DNA of 64,000 nt from Halolamina pelagica (GCF_001307315.1 NZ_LGUC01000001.1:496001-560000); one strand, 5' to 3'; counted from the first letter of the stretch, positions 45,129-53,551 are shown. The notes: generated from the sequence alone by a model not told the origin. Translations and numbers: made by a program.

Positions 45129-46106
45129 CTACTCCTCGTCGTCCAGCGACAGCGCCGCCAGCAACGCCTCCAACTGCACCTGCTCGTTCGCGCCCTCGGC
45201 GATCCGGTAGTCGGCCTCGCCCAGGCGTTCGAGCAGGCGGACGACCGCGCGGTCGTCGAGGTCGAACTCCCACGCCGAGCGGTGGAGCTGGTCGACGATG
45301 TCGCCGCCGGCCATTCCCACGTCCGTCAGCAGCATGTCCAGCGTCGCGCGGGCTTTGGGGAAGTCGCCGGCGACGGCGGCGGCGACCATCTCCTCCACTT
45401 CTTCGGGCCGGGCGGTGGCCGTGACCGTGTACACCGCCTCTTCGTCGACCACGTCGCCGGTCGTCGCTGCCGCCTGGAGGTTGTTGATCGCGCGGCGCAT
45501 GTCGCCGTTGGCGGCGTAGACGAGCGCGTCCAGCCCCTCGTCGGTGATCTCGATCCCCTCGGCGGTGGCGATCTCCCGGATCTGTGCGGCGACGGCGTCG
45601 TCCGAGAGCGGCGAGTAGCGGAACACCGCACAGCGGGACTGGATCGGGTCGATGATCTTCGAGGAGTAGTTACAGGAGAGAATGAAGCGGGTGTTGTCCG
45701 AGAACTGCTCCATCGTGCGGCGGAGCGCGGACTGGGCGTCGCTCGTGAGGGAGTCGGCCTCGTCGAGGAAAATGATGCGATAGTCCTCTCCGCCAAAGGC
45801 CGAGCGCGCGAAGTTCTTGATGCGGTCCCGGACCACGTCGATCCCGCGCTCGTCGGAGGCGTTGAGTTCGAGGAAGTTCCCGCGCCAGTCGTCGCCGTAG
45901 ATCTCGCGGGCGATCGCGGTCGCCGTCGTCGTCTTCCCGACGCCGGCCGGGCCGGTGAAGAGCATGTGCGGGAGCTCGCCGCCCTCGACGTAGCTCTTCA
46001 CGCGCTCGATGGTCTCCTCCTGTCCGTGGATGTCGTCGAGGGTCTGGGGCCGGTACTTCTCGATCCAGATCTCCCGCCCCGTGGACTCGGCGTCGGCCTC
46101 GCTCAT
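45129..46106 (-). CDS. rfcA: Replication factor C small subunit
   Basis: A 325-residue AAA+ clamp loader subunit that opens PCNA and loads it on primed [20 protein letters not shown] starts the domain; Walker A is [17 protein letters not shown]; Walker B is [15 protein letters not shown]; the sensor/arginine finger is [17 protein letters not shown]; the helical collar follows. All catalytic motifs are canonical, unlike those of the rfcC paralogue at 35125. ATG at 46106 begins [12 protein letters not shown]. No intein, which RFC genes sometimes carry. Confidence 0.96.
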   Translation of the reverse strand: MSEADAESTGREIWIEKYRPQTLDDIHGQEETIERVKSYVEGGELPHMLFTGPAGVGKTTTATAIAREIYGDDWRGNFLELNASDERGIDVVRDRIKNFARSAFGGEDYRIIFLDEADSLTSDAQSALRRTMEQFSDNTRFILSCNYSSKIIDPIQSRCAVFRYSPLSDDAVAAQIREIATAEGIEITDEGLDALVYAANGDMRRAINNLQAAATTGDVVDEEAVYTVTATARPEEVEEMVAAAVAGDFPKARATLDMLLTDVGMAGGDIVDQLHRSAWEFDLDDRAVVRLLERLGEADYRIAEGANEQVQLEALLAALSLDDEE

Positions 46107-46218
46107 ACGTAGGAACGGGCGCGGCCGGGGCATAAACGGACCGGACACGGCCGCGATCGCGGACGGTCACCCGGCGCCGAAGGGAACCCTGAAACCCGCG
46201 GCCGGCCCACGGCCGTCC

Positions 46219-46419
46219 ATGGAGCTCACCGTCGAACTGGTCGGCGAGGGCGAGCGGACCGTCTCGGTCGCCGACGACGCCGACTACGCCGCGGTCGTGC
46301 GGGAACTCGGCTACAGCACCCACGAGGTGACCGTGCTGGTCGGCGGCTCGCCCGTACCGGAGGACGCCCCCGTCGACGCCGACCACGTGCGCGTCCTCCG
46401 GCTGATCGCTGGCGGCTGA
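46219..46419 (+). CDS. samp2: Ubiquitin-like small archaeal modifier SAMP2 (lysine-free)
   Basis: A 66-residue beta-grasp protein ending in Gly-Gly (LRLIAGG), the signature needed for UbaA activation. Position, length and the stretches HEVTVLVGGSPVPED and VRVLRLIAGG match SAMP2 of Haloferax volcanii, which is both a protein tag and the sulfur carrier for tRNA thiolation. The protein contains no lysine at all: the residue matching K58, the chain-forming lysine of H. volcanii SAMP2, is R58, so poly-SAMP2 chains through that site are not possible. Start ATG 46219. It is divergent from rfcA. Confidence 0.9.
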   Translation: MELTVELVGEGERTVSVADDADYAAVVRELGYSTHEVTVLVGGSPVPEDAPVDADHVRVLRLIAGG

Positions 46420-46481
46420 GGCACACTCCGCCACTCGTGTGCGGGCGTCGCCGTTTTGTACTCCGGGCTCTACGTCCGTCC

Positions 46482-47573
46482 ATGGACCGCGGGTTCGTGC
46501 TACCGAACGTCGGGCCGGGGCCCGACCCGCTCTCGTTCTGGGAGCTCGACGCGAGCTTCGCCGTGTTGCTGCTCCACCGCGATTTCTACTGCAGCGAGTG
46601 CCGCCAGCAGATCCGCCGCGTGAAGAAACGCTACGACGAGTTCGAGGCCCGCGACGCCGAGGTCGTGTCGGTGCTGCCGGAGGACCGCGAGACGGCGACG
46701 GAGTGGCAGAAGCAGTACCACCTCCCGTTCCCGACGCTCGCCGACCCCGACACCGAGCTCGGCGACCGGTTCGACCAGCCGACGCGGTTCGGCCTGCTGG
46801 GGAAACTCCACGACGTGATCGGCCGGATGCCCGCGGCGATCGTGCTCGACCTCCGGGGCGACGAACCCGTCGAGAGCTACGCCCACCGGGGCGACTCCCG
46901 GACGGACCGCCCGCGGATCGACGAACTGCTGGAGGCGGTCGACCACGCGGCGACGAGCAGCGCCGCCGAGGGGGCCGACTCCCCCGACTCGGTCGAGATC
47001 GACCGCGTGGAGCCGACTGCCAGCGCGGACCCGCTCGACGACGGGACTCCGACTGACGATGCACGGACCGACGGGGTGGTCGACGAGGGAGGCTCCGACG
47101 CGTCGGATGCCGACGCACAGGCCGACGACGCGCTGAGCCCGCGCGAGGCCGAGCCCAAACCCCAGCGCCCGCTGCGGACGCCCGAGGGCGTCGACCTGCC
47201 GGAGGGGGTCGAGCTGCGGCGGGGCGACAGCGACGACGTGGTCGCGGCGATGCGCGTGCTGCAGGGGGCGCTGCTGGACATCGACGGCTCCACCGTGCGG
47301 GACGCGGCGCCGGCGGGCGAACTGCTCCTGGCCGAGGAGGGCGACTGGGTCGTCGGCGCGCTGGTGCTGCGGGACGGGCACGTCGAGGGCGTCGCCGTCC
47401 GACGCGAGCGCCGCGGGCAGGGGATCGGGTCGGCGCTGGTCGAGGCGGCGGTCCTCGACGAGGGCAGCACCGTCACCGCGGACTTCCGGGCCGGCGTCCG
47501 CGGGTTCTGGAAGGATCTGGGGTTCGAGGTCGAACAGGAAGGGAGCCGGTTCTGGGGCGTCCGGACGCCGTAG
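46482..47573 (+). CDS. Redoxin-domain / GNAT acetyltransferase fusion
   Basis: A 363-residue protein. Residues about 1-155 form a thioredoxin-like AhpC/TSA (redoxin) domain: LPNVGPGPDPLSFWELD, a vicinal CSEC (C37, C40) in HRDFYCSECRQQIRR, and VVSVLPEDRETATEW. Residues about 156-236 are an acidic, low-complexity linker. Residues about 237-363 are a GNAT fold with VEGVAVRRERRGQGIGSALVEAA (acetyl-CoA binding motif A) and GFWKDLGFEVEQEG. So a thiol redox domain and an acyltransferase are joined. Target unknown. It follows samp2 by 62 bp and converges on the phosphohexomutase. Confidence 0.78.
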   Translation: MDRGFVLPNVGPGPDPLSFWELDASFAVLLLHRDFYCSECRQQIRRVKKRYDEFEARDAEVVSVLPEDRETATEWQKQYHLPFPTLADPDTELGDRFDQPTRFGLLGKLHDVIGRMPAAIVLDLRGDEPVESYAHRGDSRTDRPRIDELLEAVDHAATSSAAEGADSPDSVEIDRVEPTASADPLDDGTPTDDARTDGVVDEGGSDASDADAQADDALSPREAEPKPQRPLRTPEGVDLPEGVELRRGDSDDVVAAMRVLQGALLDIDGSTVRDAAPAGELLLAEEGDWVVGALVLRDGHVEGVAVRRERRGQGIGSALVEAAVLDEGSTVTADFRAGVRGFWKDLGFEVEQEGSRFWGVRTP

Positions 47574-47577
47574 GCGC

Positions 47578-48988
47578 TCAGACCAGCGGCGCGACCAGCT
47601 CCCGGCCGGCGTCGAGCACCGCTTGGACCCGCGACTCCGTCGACGCCTCGGCGTAGACGCGGAGCTTGGGCTCGGTCCCGGAGGGGCGGACCAGCAGCCA
47701 CGAGCCGTCCTCACAGAGCAGTTTGAACCCGTCGACGGTGACGGTGCGATCGACCGGCACCCCCGCCACCTCGTCGGGGATCACGTCCTCCAGGTCCTCG
47801 AGCACGCGCTGCTTCTCGCTGTCGGGGCAGTCGACGCTGAGCTTGTCGGCGACGATCCCCCGTGGTCCGCCTCCAGTCGGGAGATCCGGTCGTCGTAGGA
47901 CGCCTCGGCCTCGATCGCGCAGGCGAGCAGCGCCATCAGCACGCCGTCCTTCTCCCGGACGTGGCCGCGGATCGAGAACCCGCCGGACTCCTCGCCGGCC
48001 ATGAGCGCGTCGTGTTCGCCCATCGCGTCGGCGACCCACTTGAACCCGACCGCGGTCTCGATCACGTCCTCGCCGTGGGCCTCGGCGACCCGGTCGATGA
48101 GGAACGTCGTCGAGACCGTGCGGACCGCGGGGCCGGACGCCGTCTCGAGCAGCGCGTCGTACGTCGCCGCGAAGAAGCGGTTCTCGCCGAGGTAGCCGTC
48201 GGGCGTCGCGACCGCGATCCGGTCGGCGTCGCCGTCGTTGGCGATCCCGATGTCCGCCTCGCCGTCGACGACGCGGTCGACCAGCGCGTGGAGGTTCGAC
48301 TCGGCGGGCTCGGGCGCGCCGCCGCCGAACTCGGGGTCCTCGTCACAGCGTAGGCGCTCGACGTCGGCGCCGGCAGCTTCGAGCACCTCGTCGGTCACCC
48401 CCCGGCCGGAGCCGTGCATCGCGTCGTAGGCGACGGTGAGCTTCGAGAGGTCGACGCCGCCGTCGTCGGTCGAAAAGCCGTAGGAGGCGACCAGCTCCTC
48501 GACCGCCGCCGAGTGCGGGCTGATCAGGTCGCCGCGGGCGACGCGCCCGCGTTCGGCCTCGGGCAGCGCCTCCGGTTCGCGGAGGTTCGCCTCGATGCGG
48601 TCGGTGACCTCGGGCATCGCCGGCGCGCCGTCGCCGGGGAAGTACTTGATCCCGTTGTACTCCGGGGGTTGTGGGAGGCGGAGAGGATGACCGCGCCGGC
48701 ACAGTCGCGGTCGACGACGGTCCAGACCGCGGTAGGGGTCGGCACGTCCCGCTCGGGGAGCAGCACGTCGAACCCGTTGTCGGTCAGCACGTCGGCGACG
48801 CTCTCGGCGAAGCCGGGCGAGGAGGGCCGGGCGTCGTACCCCACGACGACGGGGGCGTCGGCGCCCTCCTCGCGGAGGTAGTCGGCGACGCCCTGGGCGA
48901 CGATGCGGACGCGGTCGTCGGTGAACGTGTCGAGCGTCGCCCGCCAGCCGTCCGTGCCGAACTGGATGGCCTCGGTTGGATCGGTCAT
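47578..48988 (-). CDS. Phosphoglucomutase/phosphomannomutase family (two apparent frameshifts)
   Basis: About 469 residues in four domains. The active serine is in GAVILSASHNP, the metal site is GIANDGDADRIAVATPDG, the sugar loop is AGEESGGFSIRGH, and the phosphate site is VRPSGTEPKLRVYAEA. It interconverts hexose 1- and 6-phosphates, feeding nucleotide-sugar and glycan synthesis; which hexose cannot be told. Two breaks, both one base short in runs (48664-48668 and 47857-47861), restore to SASHNPPEYNGIKYFPGDG and LEADHGGIVADKLSVD. The start is ATG at 48988 (MTDPTEAIQFGTDGWRA). Confidence 0.9.
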
Positions 48989-49082
48989 GTCCCGGGGTTC
49001 GTGGGTGGGAATGAAAAAGGGGACTGTCGCGGCGCTGGCCTGTTCCGACTCGCTTTTCACTCCCTCGGCTATAGCCGGGTTA

Positions 49083-49693
49083 ATGACCCGAGTCGTCGCC
49101 GTCAGCGGCAGTCTCCGCGACGGGAGTTACACGAAAGCTGCCCTCCAGTACGCGCTCGACGCCGCCGAACTCGCGGGCGTCGAGACGGAGCTGATCGATC
49201 TCGCGGCGGTCGACCTACCGCTGTACGACCCCGACCGCCCGACTGCCGAGGCCGGCGACGCCGAGCAACTCCTCGCCCGGGTTCGCGCCGCCGACGGCGT
49301 GCTGCTCGGGGCACCCGTCTACCACAGCTCCTACTCCGCGGCGTTCCGGAACTTCCACGACTACTGTAGCTTCGACGAGTACGAGGAGACCGTCGTCGGC
49401 CTGTTGGTCGCCGCCGGCGGCGGCACGATCGCGGACACGCTCACCGACATGCGCACCACCGTCCGCGGGGTCCACGGCTGGACGCTGCCGACGCAGGTGG
49501 GGCTGCGCAACGCCAGCAGCCGGTTCGAGGAACGCGACGGGGAGCCCGCCCCGACGAGATCGGGGCCGACGCCGAGTACGCGTTCGTCGACGACGACCTG
49601 CGGGCCCGCACCTGCAAGCTCGGCTACCGCGTCGGCACGTACGCGAGGCGGGCCCCGGAGTTCATCGGTATCGACGACGAGCCCGACTGGTAA
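49083..49693 (+). CDS. NADPH-dependent FMN reductase family flavoprotein (apparent frameshift)
   Basis: About 203 residues with a flavodoxin-like fold: VVAVSGSLRDGSYTKAALQYAL binds the FMN phosphate, GAPVYHSSYSAAFRNFHDY contacts the ring, and VGLLVAAGGGTIADTLTDM follows. The family includes azoreductases, chromate reductases and flavin reductases; the true substrate is unknown. The frame breaks at the C run 49549-49552; one more C gives GEPAPDEIGADAEYAFVDDD and an end RAPEFIGIDDEPDW. A ctatagccgggttaatg sequence at the start suggests a leaderless transcript. Confidence 0.88.
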
Positions 49694-49711
49694 GGCGGGC
49701 TAGCGCGGAGC

Positions 49712-49975
49712 TCACCCGTCCAGTGTTGGCTGGTCGGACTCCGCGATCAGTCGCTCCTTCTGTGGTCGTGAGAGCTGTTTGATCTCGTGTTCGCGGGACA
49801 TCGCCGCCGATCTGGTGTCGAAGGACTCGACGTGGACCAGCTCCACGGGGGTTCGCCCGCGAGTGTACTTCGCGCCCTCGCCGGCGTCGTGTTCCGCGAC
49901 GCGTCGTGCCACGTCGGTCGTGTAGCCCGTGTACAGCGTCTCGTCGGCACAGGCGAGGACGTACACGTAGTGCAC
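49712..49975 (-). CDS. GIY-YIG nuclease-domain protein (YhbQ-like)
   Basis: An 87-residue single-domain protein, starting at a GTG at 49975: VHYVYVLACADETLYTGYTTDVARRVAEH carries the YVY...YTG form of GIY-YIG with the catalytic Arg, and MSREHEIKQLSRPQKERLI carries the conserved Glu. Small stand-alone members have been linked to DNA repair or nuclease activity, though proof is scarce. It converges on the flavoprotein and follows a zinc-finger gene on the same strand. Confidence 0.85.
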   Translation of the reverse strand: MHYVYVLACADETLYTGYTTDVARRVAEHDAGEGAKYTRGRTPVELVHVESFDTRSAAMSREHEIKQLSRPQKERLIAESDQPTLDG

Positions 49976-49988
49976 GCGGGCACAAACA

Positions 49989-50025
49989 CGGCCGATCGCC
50001 TAAGCGGTCCGGTTCGGATCGGCCG
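49989..50025 (-). terminator. Hairpin downstream of the zinc-finger gene
   Basis: CGGCCGATC (49989-49997) and GATCGGCCG (50017-50025) form a perfect 9-bp inverted repeat with a 19-nt loop, located between the zinc-finger gene stop (50098) and the GIY-YIG start (49975) on the minus strand. A short poly-A/T tract is absent. It may end the upstream transcript or sit in the GIY-YIG leader. Confidence 0.3.
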
Positions 50026-50097
50026 AAAGTGAGGATCGGGGGTACCGGCGCGGCCGCGGACCACGCCGGGGAACGCGGTAGTTGGCTATCGATGCCC

Positions 50098-50253
50098 TCA
50101 GTGGGTTTCGGTACGGGTCCGGTCCCGTGCGACTTCCGCGATACCGGCGTTCGCAGCGCACGAGGGGCAGGCGTCGAGCCGACCTTCCTCGTCGGCGAAC
50201 ACGCGGGCGAAGCGCTCGGAGACGTGTGACCCGCAATGGTCACAACGTGACAT
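50098..50253 (-). CDS. Small zinc-finger protein (DUF7563-like)
   Basis: A 51-residue protein, MSRCDHCGSHVSERFARVFA onwards, with two CxxC pairs (CDHC and CPSC) that should bind one zinc. The tail NAGIAEVARDRTRTETH is hydrophilic. It matches the haloarchaeal family of very small CPxCG-type zinc-finger proteins, several of which affect motility, biofilm and stress behaviour in Haloferax; this member is not characterised. The ATG at 50253 is chosen since the finger begins immediately after it. Confidence 0.75.
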   Translation of the reverse strand: MSRCDHCGSHVSERFARVFADEEGRLDACPSCAANAGIAEVARDRTRTETH

Positions 50254-50566
50254 CAGGTTCACCGGTATCCACCGGTACCGGCACGCGGGGTACGCCACCG
50301 ACGGGTCAATAGGTTTGTGGGCATTCCTGCCACACAGCATGAAACGAACGACTGCGGCCCCACGCTGTCGGTTTTCTTCAATCGCTATCGGTTGTATCTG
50401 TGGTCGATCGCCGACGGCGGCGGTTGCGCGACGGGTGGCCGGGTGGCTACTGTGGCCTTCGGCCTGGAGTCGCCACACGTAAATGTCCCGAAATCGCCGC
50501 CTGACGCGCCCCCTTCGGTCGATTTGGGAAATCTTATTAAGAGGCGTCCAGTAGCAGAGGACGCAT
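50254..50566 (+). promoter_or_regulatory. Divergent intergenic region with strong TATA box for the DUF1931 gene
   Basis: A 313 bp gap between the zinc-finger gene and the small histone-fold gene. A clear TATA element, aatcttattaag (core cttattaa, 50532-50539), lies about 30 bp before the ATG at 50567, predicting a very short leader. The middle is less GC-rich than genes nearby. A 47-codon open frame (50339-50482) is present on the plus strand but its Arg-rich composition does not look coding. I see no RNA gene. Confidence 0.55.
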
Positions 50567-50734
50567 ATGTCCAACCTTATCGTCAAGGCCGCCGTCAAGG
50601 AGTACCTCGATGAGAAGAACGTCGCGTCGGACTTCTACGGTGCGCTCGACGAGGAAGTCGAGGAGCTGCTCGAGGACGCCGCCCGCCGTGCCGAGGAGAA
50701 CGACCGGAAGACGGTCCAGCCGCGCGACCTTTAA
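50567..50734 (+). CDS. DUF1931 single-histone-fold protein
   Basis: A 55-residue protein: MSNLIVKAAVKEYLDEKNVA followed by SDFYGALDEEVEELLEDAAR and RAEENDRKTVQPRDL. The helix-strap-helix pattern and the terminal RKTVQPRDL (histone-fold loop 2) match DUF1931, an archaeal histone-related family. It could form dimers; whether it binds DNA is unknown, because its surface is acidic, with few basic residues in helix 1. A strong upstream TATA box suggests high expression. It is preserved in full with a proper stop at 50734. Confidence 0.88.
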   Translation: MSNLIVKAAVKEYLDEKNVASDFYGALDEEVEELLEDAARRAEENDRKTVQPRDL

Positions 50735-50812
50735 ATCCGGCTGTAGCAGTTCTCGCTTTTTCCGACCTCGAATCGACCAGCGACGCGGCTCTCGACCGTT
50801 CGATCGACCGAC

Positions 50813-51499
50813 TCAGTACCGAGTCACGTCGACGCCGTCGTCGGTGCCGACGTGGAGCTCGTCGACGAGATCGACGAACAGGCCGTGTTCGACGACGCCC
50901 GGCGTCGCCGACAGCGTCCGCGCGAGCCCGTGGGGGTCGTCGATCGTGCCGAACTTGCAGTCGAGCACGAGGTTCCCGTTGTCGGTGACGACGGGGCCGT
51001 CCTTCCGCTCGGCGGCCCGCAGCGTCGGGTCGCCGCCGGCCGATCGGACGGCGTCGGCGACCGGGGCCCGGGCGTCGGGCAGCACTTCGACTGGAACCGG
51101 CTGTGAGAGCCGGTCGGACTCCTTCGTGGGGTCGGCGACGACGACGAACCGCTCGGCGGCGCTGTCGACCAGTTTCTCCCGGGCGTGGGCGGCACCGCCG
51201 CCCTTGATCAGTGCGCCGTCGGCCGCGACTTCGTCGGCGCCGTCGATGGCCACGTCCGGGACGGCCTCGTCGAGGCTCGTGAGCGGGATGCCGGCCTCGC
51301 GGGCGAGTTCGCGGGACTGGAAGGAGGTGGGGATCCCGCGAACGTCGAGGCCGGCGTCGACGCGCTCGCCAAGTTCGCGGATGGCGTGGGCGGCCGTGCT
51401 GCCAGTGCCGAGCCCGACGACGTCGCCGTCGCCGGGGATGTCGGCCGCCGACTCGCCCGCCCGCCGCTTCGCGTCGTCGCCGCCGCCGGTCTGCTTCAT
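50813..51499 (-). CDS. rpiA: Ribose-5-phosphate isomerase A
   Basis: A 228-residue isomerase interconverting ribose 5-phosphate and ribulose 5-phosphate; it links nucleotide ribose to the RibB substrate ribulose 5-phosphate. Conserved sites: VVGLGTGSTAAHAIREL binds phosphate, VAIDGADEVAADGALIKGGG holds catalytic Asp/Lys, and DNGNLVLDCKFGTIDDP, TPGVVEHGLFV and VDELHVG follow. Start at ATG 51499 (MKQTGGGDDAKRRAG). It follows the VOC gene on the same strand with a 58 bp gap. Confidence 0.95.
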   Translation of the reverse strand: MKQTGGGDDAKRRAGESAADIPGDGDVVGLGTGSTAAHAIRELGERVDAGLDVRGIPTSFQSRELAREAGIPLTSLDEAVPDVAIDGADEVAADGALIKGGGAAHAREKLVDSAAERFVVVADPTKESDRLSQPVPVEVLPDARAPVADAVRSAGGDPTLRAAERKDGPVVTDNGNLVLDCKFGTIDDPHGLARTLSATPGVVEHGLFVDLVDELHVGTDDGVDVTRY

Positions 51500-51557
51500 G
51501 CGCCGTCGTTGGACCGGGGGAGCAAAGGCGCGTCGGCGGCGTCGGGTGGCTCGCGGG

Positions 51558-52217
51558 TCAGTCGCCGATCCCGACCACGGAGACCGGCCCCTCGGCGAAG
51601 GAGAGCGCGCCCGTCCCGCCCTCGGCGACCACCGAGAGCGGCGCGATCTCCGCGCCGCGATCGGTCGGGAACCACTCGCGGCCGGGGGTCGCGAGGACGA
51701 ACGCGCCCGCCGGCCCGCCGACGTACGCGAACTCCTCCCGCGGATCGCTCTCCAAGCCGAACGCCCGGTCGAGGCGATCGGCGGCCCACGGCACGTCGCT
51801 GGTGGTGATCCCGATCTCGCCGACGTCGAGCAGCGAGTCCGGGCCGAAGGGATCGGTCGGCCCCTCCCGCCCGTCGCGGGCGAGGAGTTCGAGCACGTTC
51901 CCCGCCGGATCGGTGGCGTAGACGGCCGTGGCGTCGAGGAACTCGTAGCGGAACTGGGTTCGGCCGGCCTCGGCCAACAGCCCGGCTCGGTCGTCCAGCC
52001 AGTCGGCGGCCTCGTCGGCGCTGTCCCCCGGCACCGAGAACGCGACGTGGTAGCACGGATCGCCCTGGTCGGCCGCACGGAACTCCAGCGCCGAGCGACC
52101 GACGGCGACGACGAACCCATCGGCGGTGTCGCTCACGGGCAGGCCGAGCGCCTCCACGTAGAACTGGCGGAGGGCGTCGGGGTCGGCGGTCGCGAGGGTG
52201 ACGTGTCGCAGGCGCAT
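51558..52217 (-). CDS. VOC-superfamily (glyoxalase/dioxygenase-like) protein
   Basis: A 219-residue protein with paired beta-alpha-beta-beta-beta modules: RLRHVTLATADPDALRQFYV at the start, YHVAFSVPGDSADEAADWL, and YATDPAGNVLELLARDG, where the metal-ligand Glu of VOC enzymes sits. A second half-module begins LLDVGEIGITTSDV and lacks obvious ligands. No reaction can be assigned. Its ATG overlaps the Orc1/Cdc6 stop codon (TGATG type overlap at 52217-52219), so translation is coupled, although a functional link is not obvious. Confidence 0.8.
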   Translation of the reverse strand: MRLRHVTLATADPDALRQFYVEALGLPVSDTADGFVVAVGRSALEFRAADQGDPCYHVAFSVPGDSADEAADWLDDRAGLLAEAGRTQFRYEFLDATAVYATDPAGNVLELLARDGREGPTDPFGPDSLLDVGEIGITTSDVPWAADRLDRAFGLESDPREEFAYVGGPAGAFVLATPGREWFPTDRGAEIAPLSVVAEGGTGALSFAEGPVSVVGIGD

Positions 52218-53344
52218 CACTCCAGGCGATCCAGTACGGCCTCGGGCTCGTAGGCGAGCGAGAGCGAGCGCGAGCGCCCGCGGCCCTCCACGTCGGCGTA
52301 CTCGGTCTCGAGCACGCCGAGCTGTTCGAGCTTCTTCACGATCTCGGAGTAGCGGGTGTAGCCGAGGTCGGTCTCCTCGTGGAACACGTCGTACACGTCG
52401 CCGGCCTGCTCGCCCCCGTGTTCGGCGACGACACGGACCAGCGCGCGCTCGGAGTCGGTGAGTTCGCGCAGGCTGCGCGCGAGGTGGACGTACTTCGAGC
52501 GCTCGTACGCCTCCTCGATGTCGTCCTCGGAGATGGTGCGGGAGCCCCGCATCTCGGCGTTCAGTCCCGCGCGGCGCAGCAGGTCGATCCCGACCCGGAG
52601 GTCGCCGCTGTCGGCGGTGAGTTCGGCGACGCGGTCCAGTTCCGGCGCCGAGAGCACCCCCTCGTGGAACCCGCGTTCGACGCGCTCCCGGAGGATGTCG
52701 ACGATCTCGGGGGCGTCGTACGGCGGGAAGTAGATATCCTCCGGCCGGAACACGCTCTGGACTCGCGAGTCGAGTTCGTCCATCACCGACAGCGAGAGGT
52801 CCGAGGAGACGACGACGACGCCGATGCGCGCGCCGGCGTGGGTCTCGTGGGCCCGGAGCAGCGAGTACATCGTGTCCGAGGCCTCGTTCTCGTAGAACAG
52901 GTAGTTCACGTCGTCGAGCGCGACGATCAGCACTTCGTCCTCCTCGACGAGCCGGTCGGACACCTGCTCGAACAGCTTCTTGAACGAGACGCCGGAGGAG
53001 GGCGGCTCGTAGTCGAACACGCTCTGGAACAGCCGCGAGAACACCGCGTAGCGGGTGGAGTCGACCTGGCAGTTGACGCGGACCGTGCGGACGTTCGGCG
53101 CCTCGACGCCGAGCTCGCCGAACAGTTTCTGGACCGCGGTCGTCTTCCCCGTCCCGGGCGGGCCGCGGATCACGGTGTTGAGCGGGCGGGAGCCCCGGAC
53201 GGCCGGCCGGAGCGCGTACTTCAGGCTCTCCAGTTGGCTCTCGCGGTGTTTGAACGTCTCGGGGACGTAGTCGACCTCGAAGACGGACTCGTCGCGGAAC
53301 ACCGACTCGTCCCAGGAAAGCATGCCGTCGGGGTCCCCGGTCAT
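52217..53344 (-). CDS. Orc1/Cdc6-type replication initiator paralogue with non-canonical Walker B
   Basis: A 375-residue AAA+ and winged-helix protein. DYVPETFKHRESQLESL is the family opening; Walker A is VIRGPPGTGKTTAVQKLF; Walker B reads LIVALDDVNYLFYENE, with DDVN in place of the usual DE(I/L)D; SSDLSLSVMDELDSRVQSVF contains sensor 1 and the arginine finger region. The C-terminal winged helix (DLGYTRYSEIVKKLEQLGVL) would bind origin DNA. Haloarchaea carry many Orc paralogues, and not all drive an origin. I found no origin-recognition-box repeats or AT-rich unwinding region around it. Confidence 0.9.
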   Translation of the reverse strand: MTGDPDGMLSWDESVFRDESVFEVDYVPETFKHRESQLESLKYALRPAVRGSRPLNTVIRGPPGTGKTTAVQKLFGELGVEAPNVRTVRVNCQVDSTRYAVFSRLFQSVFDYEPPSSGVSFKKLFEQVSDRLVEEDEVLIVALDDVNYLFYENEASDTMYSLLRAHETHAGARIGVVVVSSDLSLSVMDELDSRVQSVFRPEDIYFPPYDAPEIVDILRERVERGFHEGVLSAPELDRVAELTADSGDLRVGIDLLRRAGLNAEMRGSRTISEDDIEEAYERSKYVHLARSLRELTDSERALVRVVAEHGGEQAGDVYDVFHEETDLGYTRYSEIVKKLEQLGVLETEYADVEGRGRSRSLSLAYEPEAVLDRLE

Positions 53345-53421
53345 GGCTGAGTGTGTCGGCGGTGACCACTTAACGGTTTACGAGGAGTGGGTGCGCTGTT
53401 GGGACTTTCTGGGGTTTGCAG

Positions 53422-53475
53422 CCCGACCTTTTGCTGCGGGCCCCCAGAGGGGCCCTGGCAAAAGCTCGACCAAAA
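53422..53475 (-). repeat. T/A-tract hairpin repeat R2, copy 2 (downstream of the radical SAM gene)
   Basis: The sequence cccgaccttttgct, a GC hairpin (GGGCCCC-caga-GGGGCCC around 53438-53455), then aaaagctcgaccaaaag. It shares its flanks with the copy at 44962-45026 but has a different stem. It lies about 75 bp beyond the radical SAM stop in the minus-strand direction, the same position as copy 1 relative to rfcA. U-runs on the minus strand suggest termination. Confidence 0.6.
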
Positions 53476-53551
53476 GCGCTCCTCGCTCCCGTTGGTCGCT
53501 CGCCGGCCCGCGCTCACTCCGTTCGCGCGGTCAGAATTAGTAGCCCAGAAA

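Noticed and set aside
49976..50097. Possible tRNA or small RNA gene around the hairpin before the GIY-YIG gene
   Set aside because: The inverted repeat does not extend into a cloverleaf, and no T-loop (gttcgaatc) or B-box pattern is present. I also saw no tRNA anywhere else in the window.
50339..50482. A 47-codon plus-strand frame in the gap before the DUF1931 gene
   Set aside because: Arg/Cys/Trp-rich composition, no acidic bias and no recognisable promoter or start context; looks like non-coding sequence.
52217..53551. Replication origin beside the Orc1/Cdc6 gene
   Set aside because: No repeated origin-recognition boxes and no AT-rich unwinding element on either flank of the gene.
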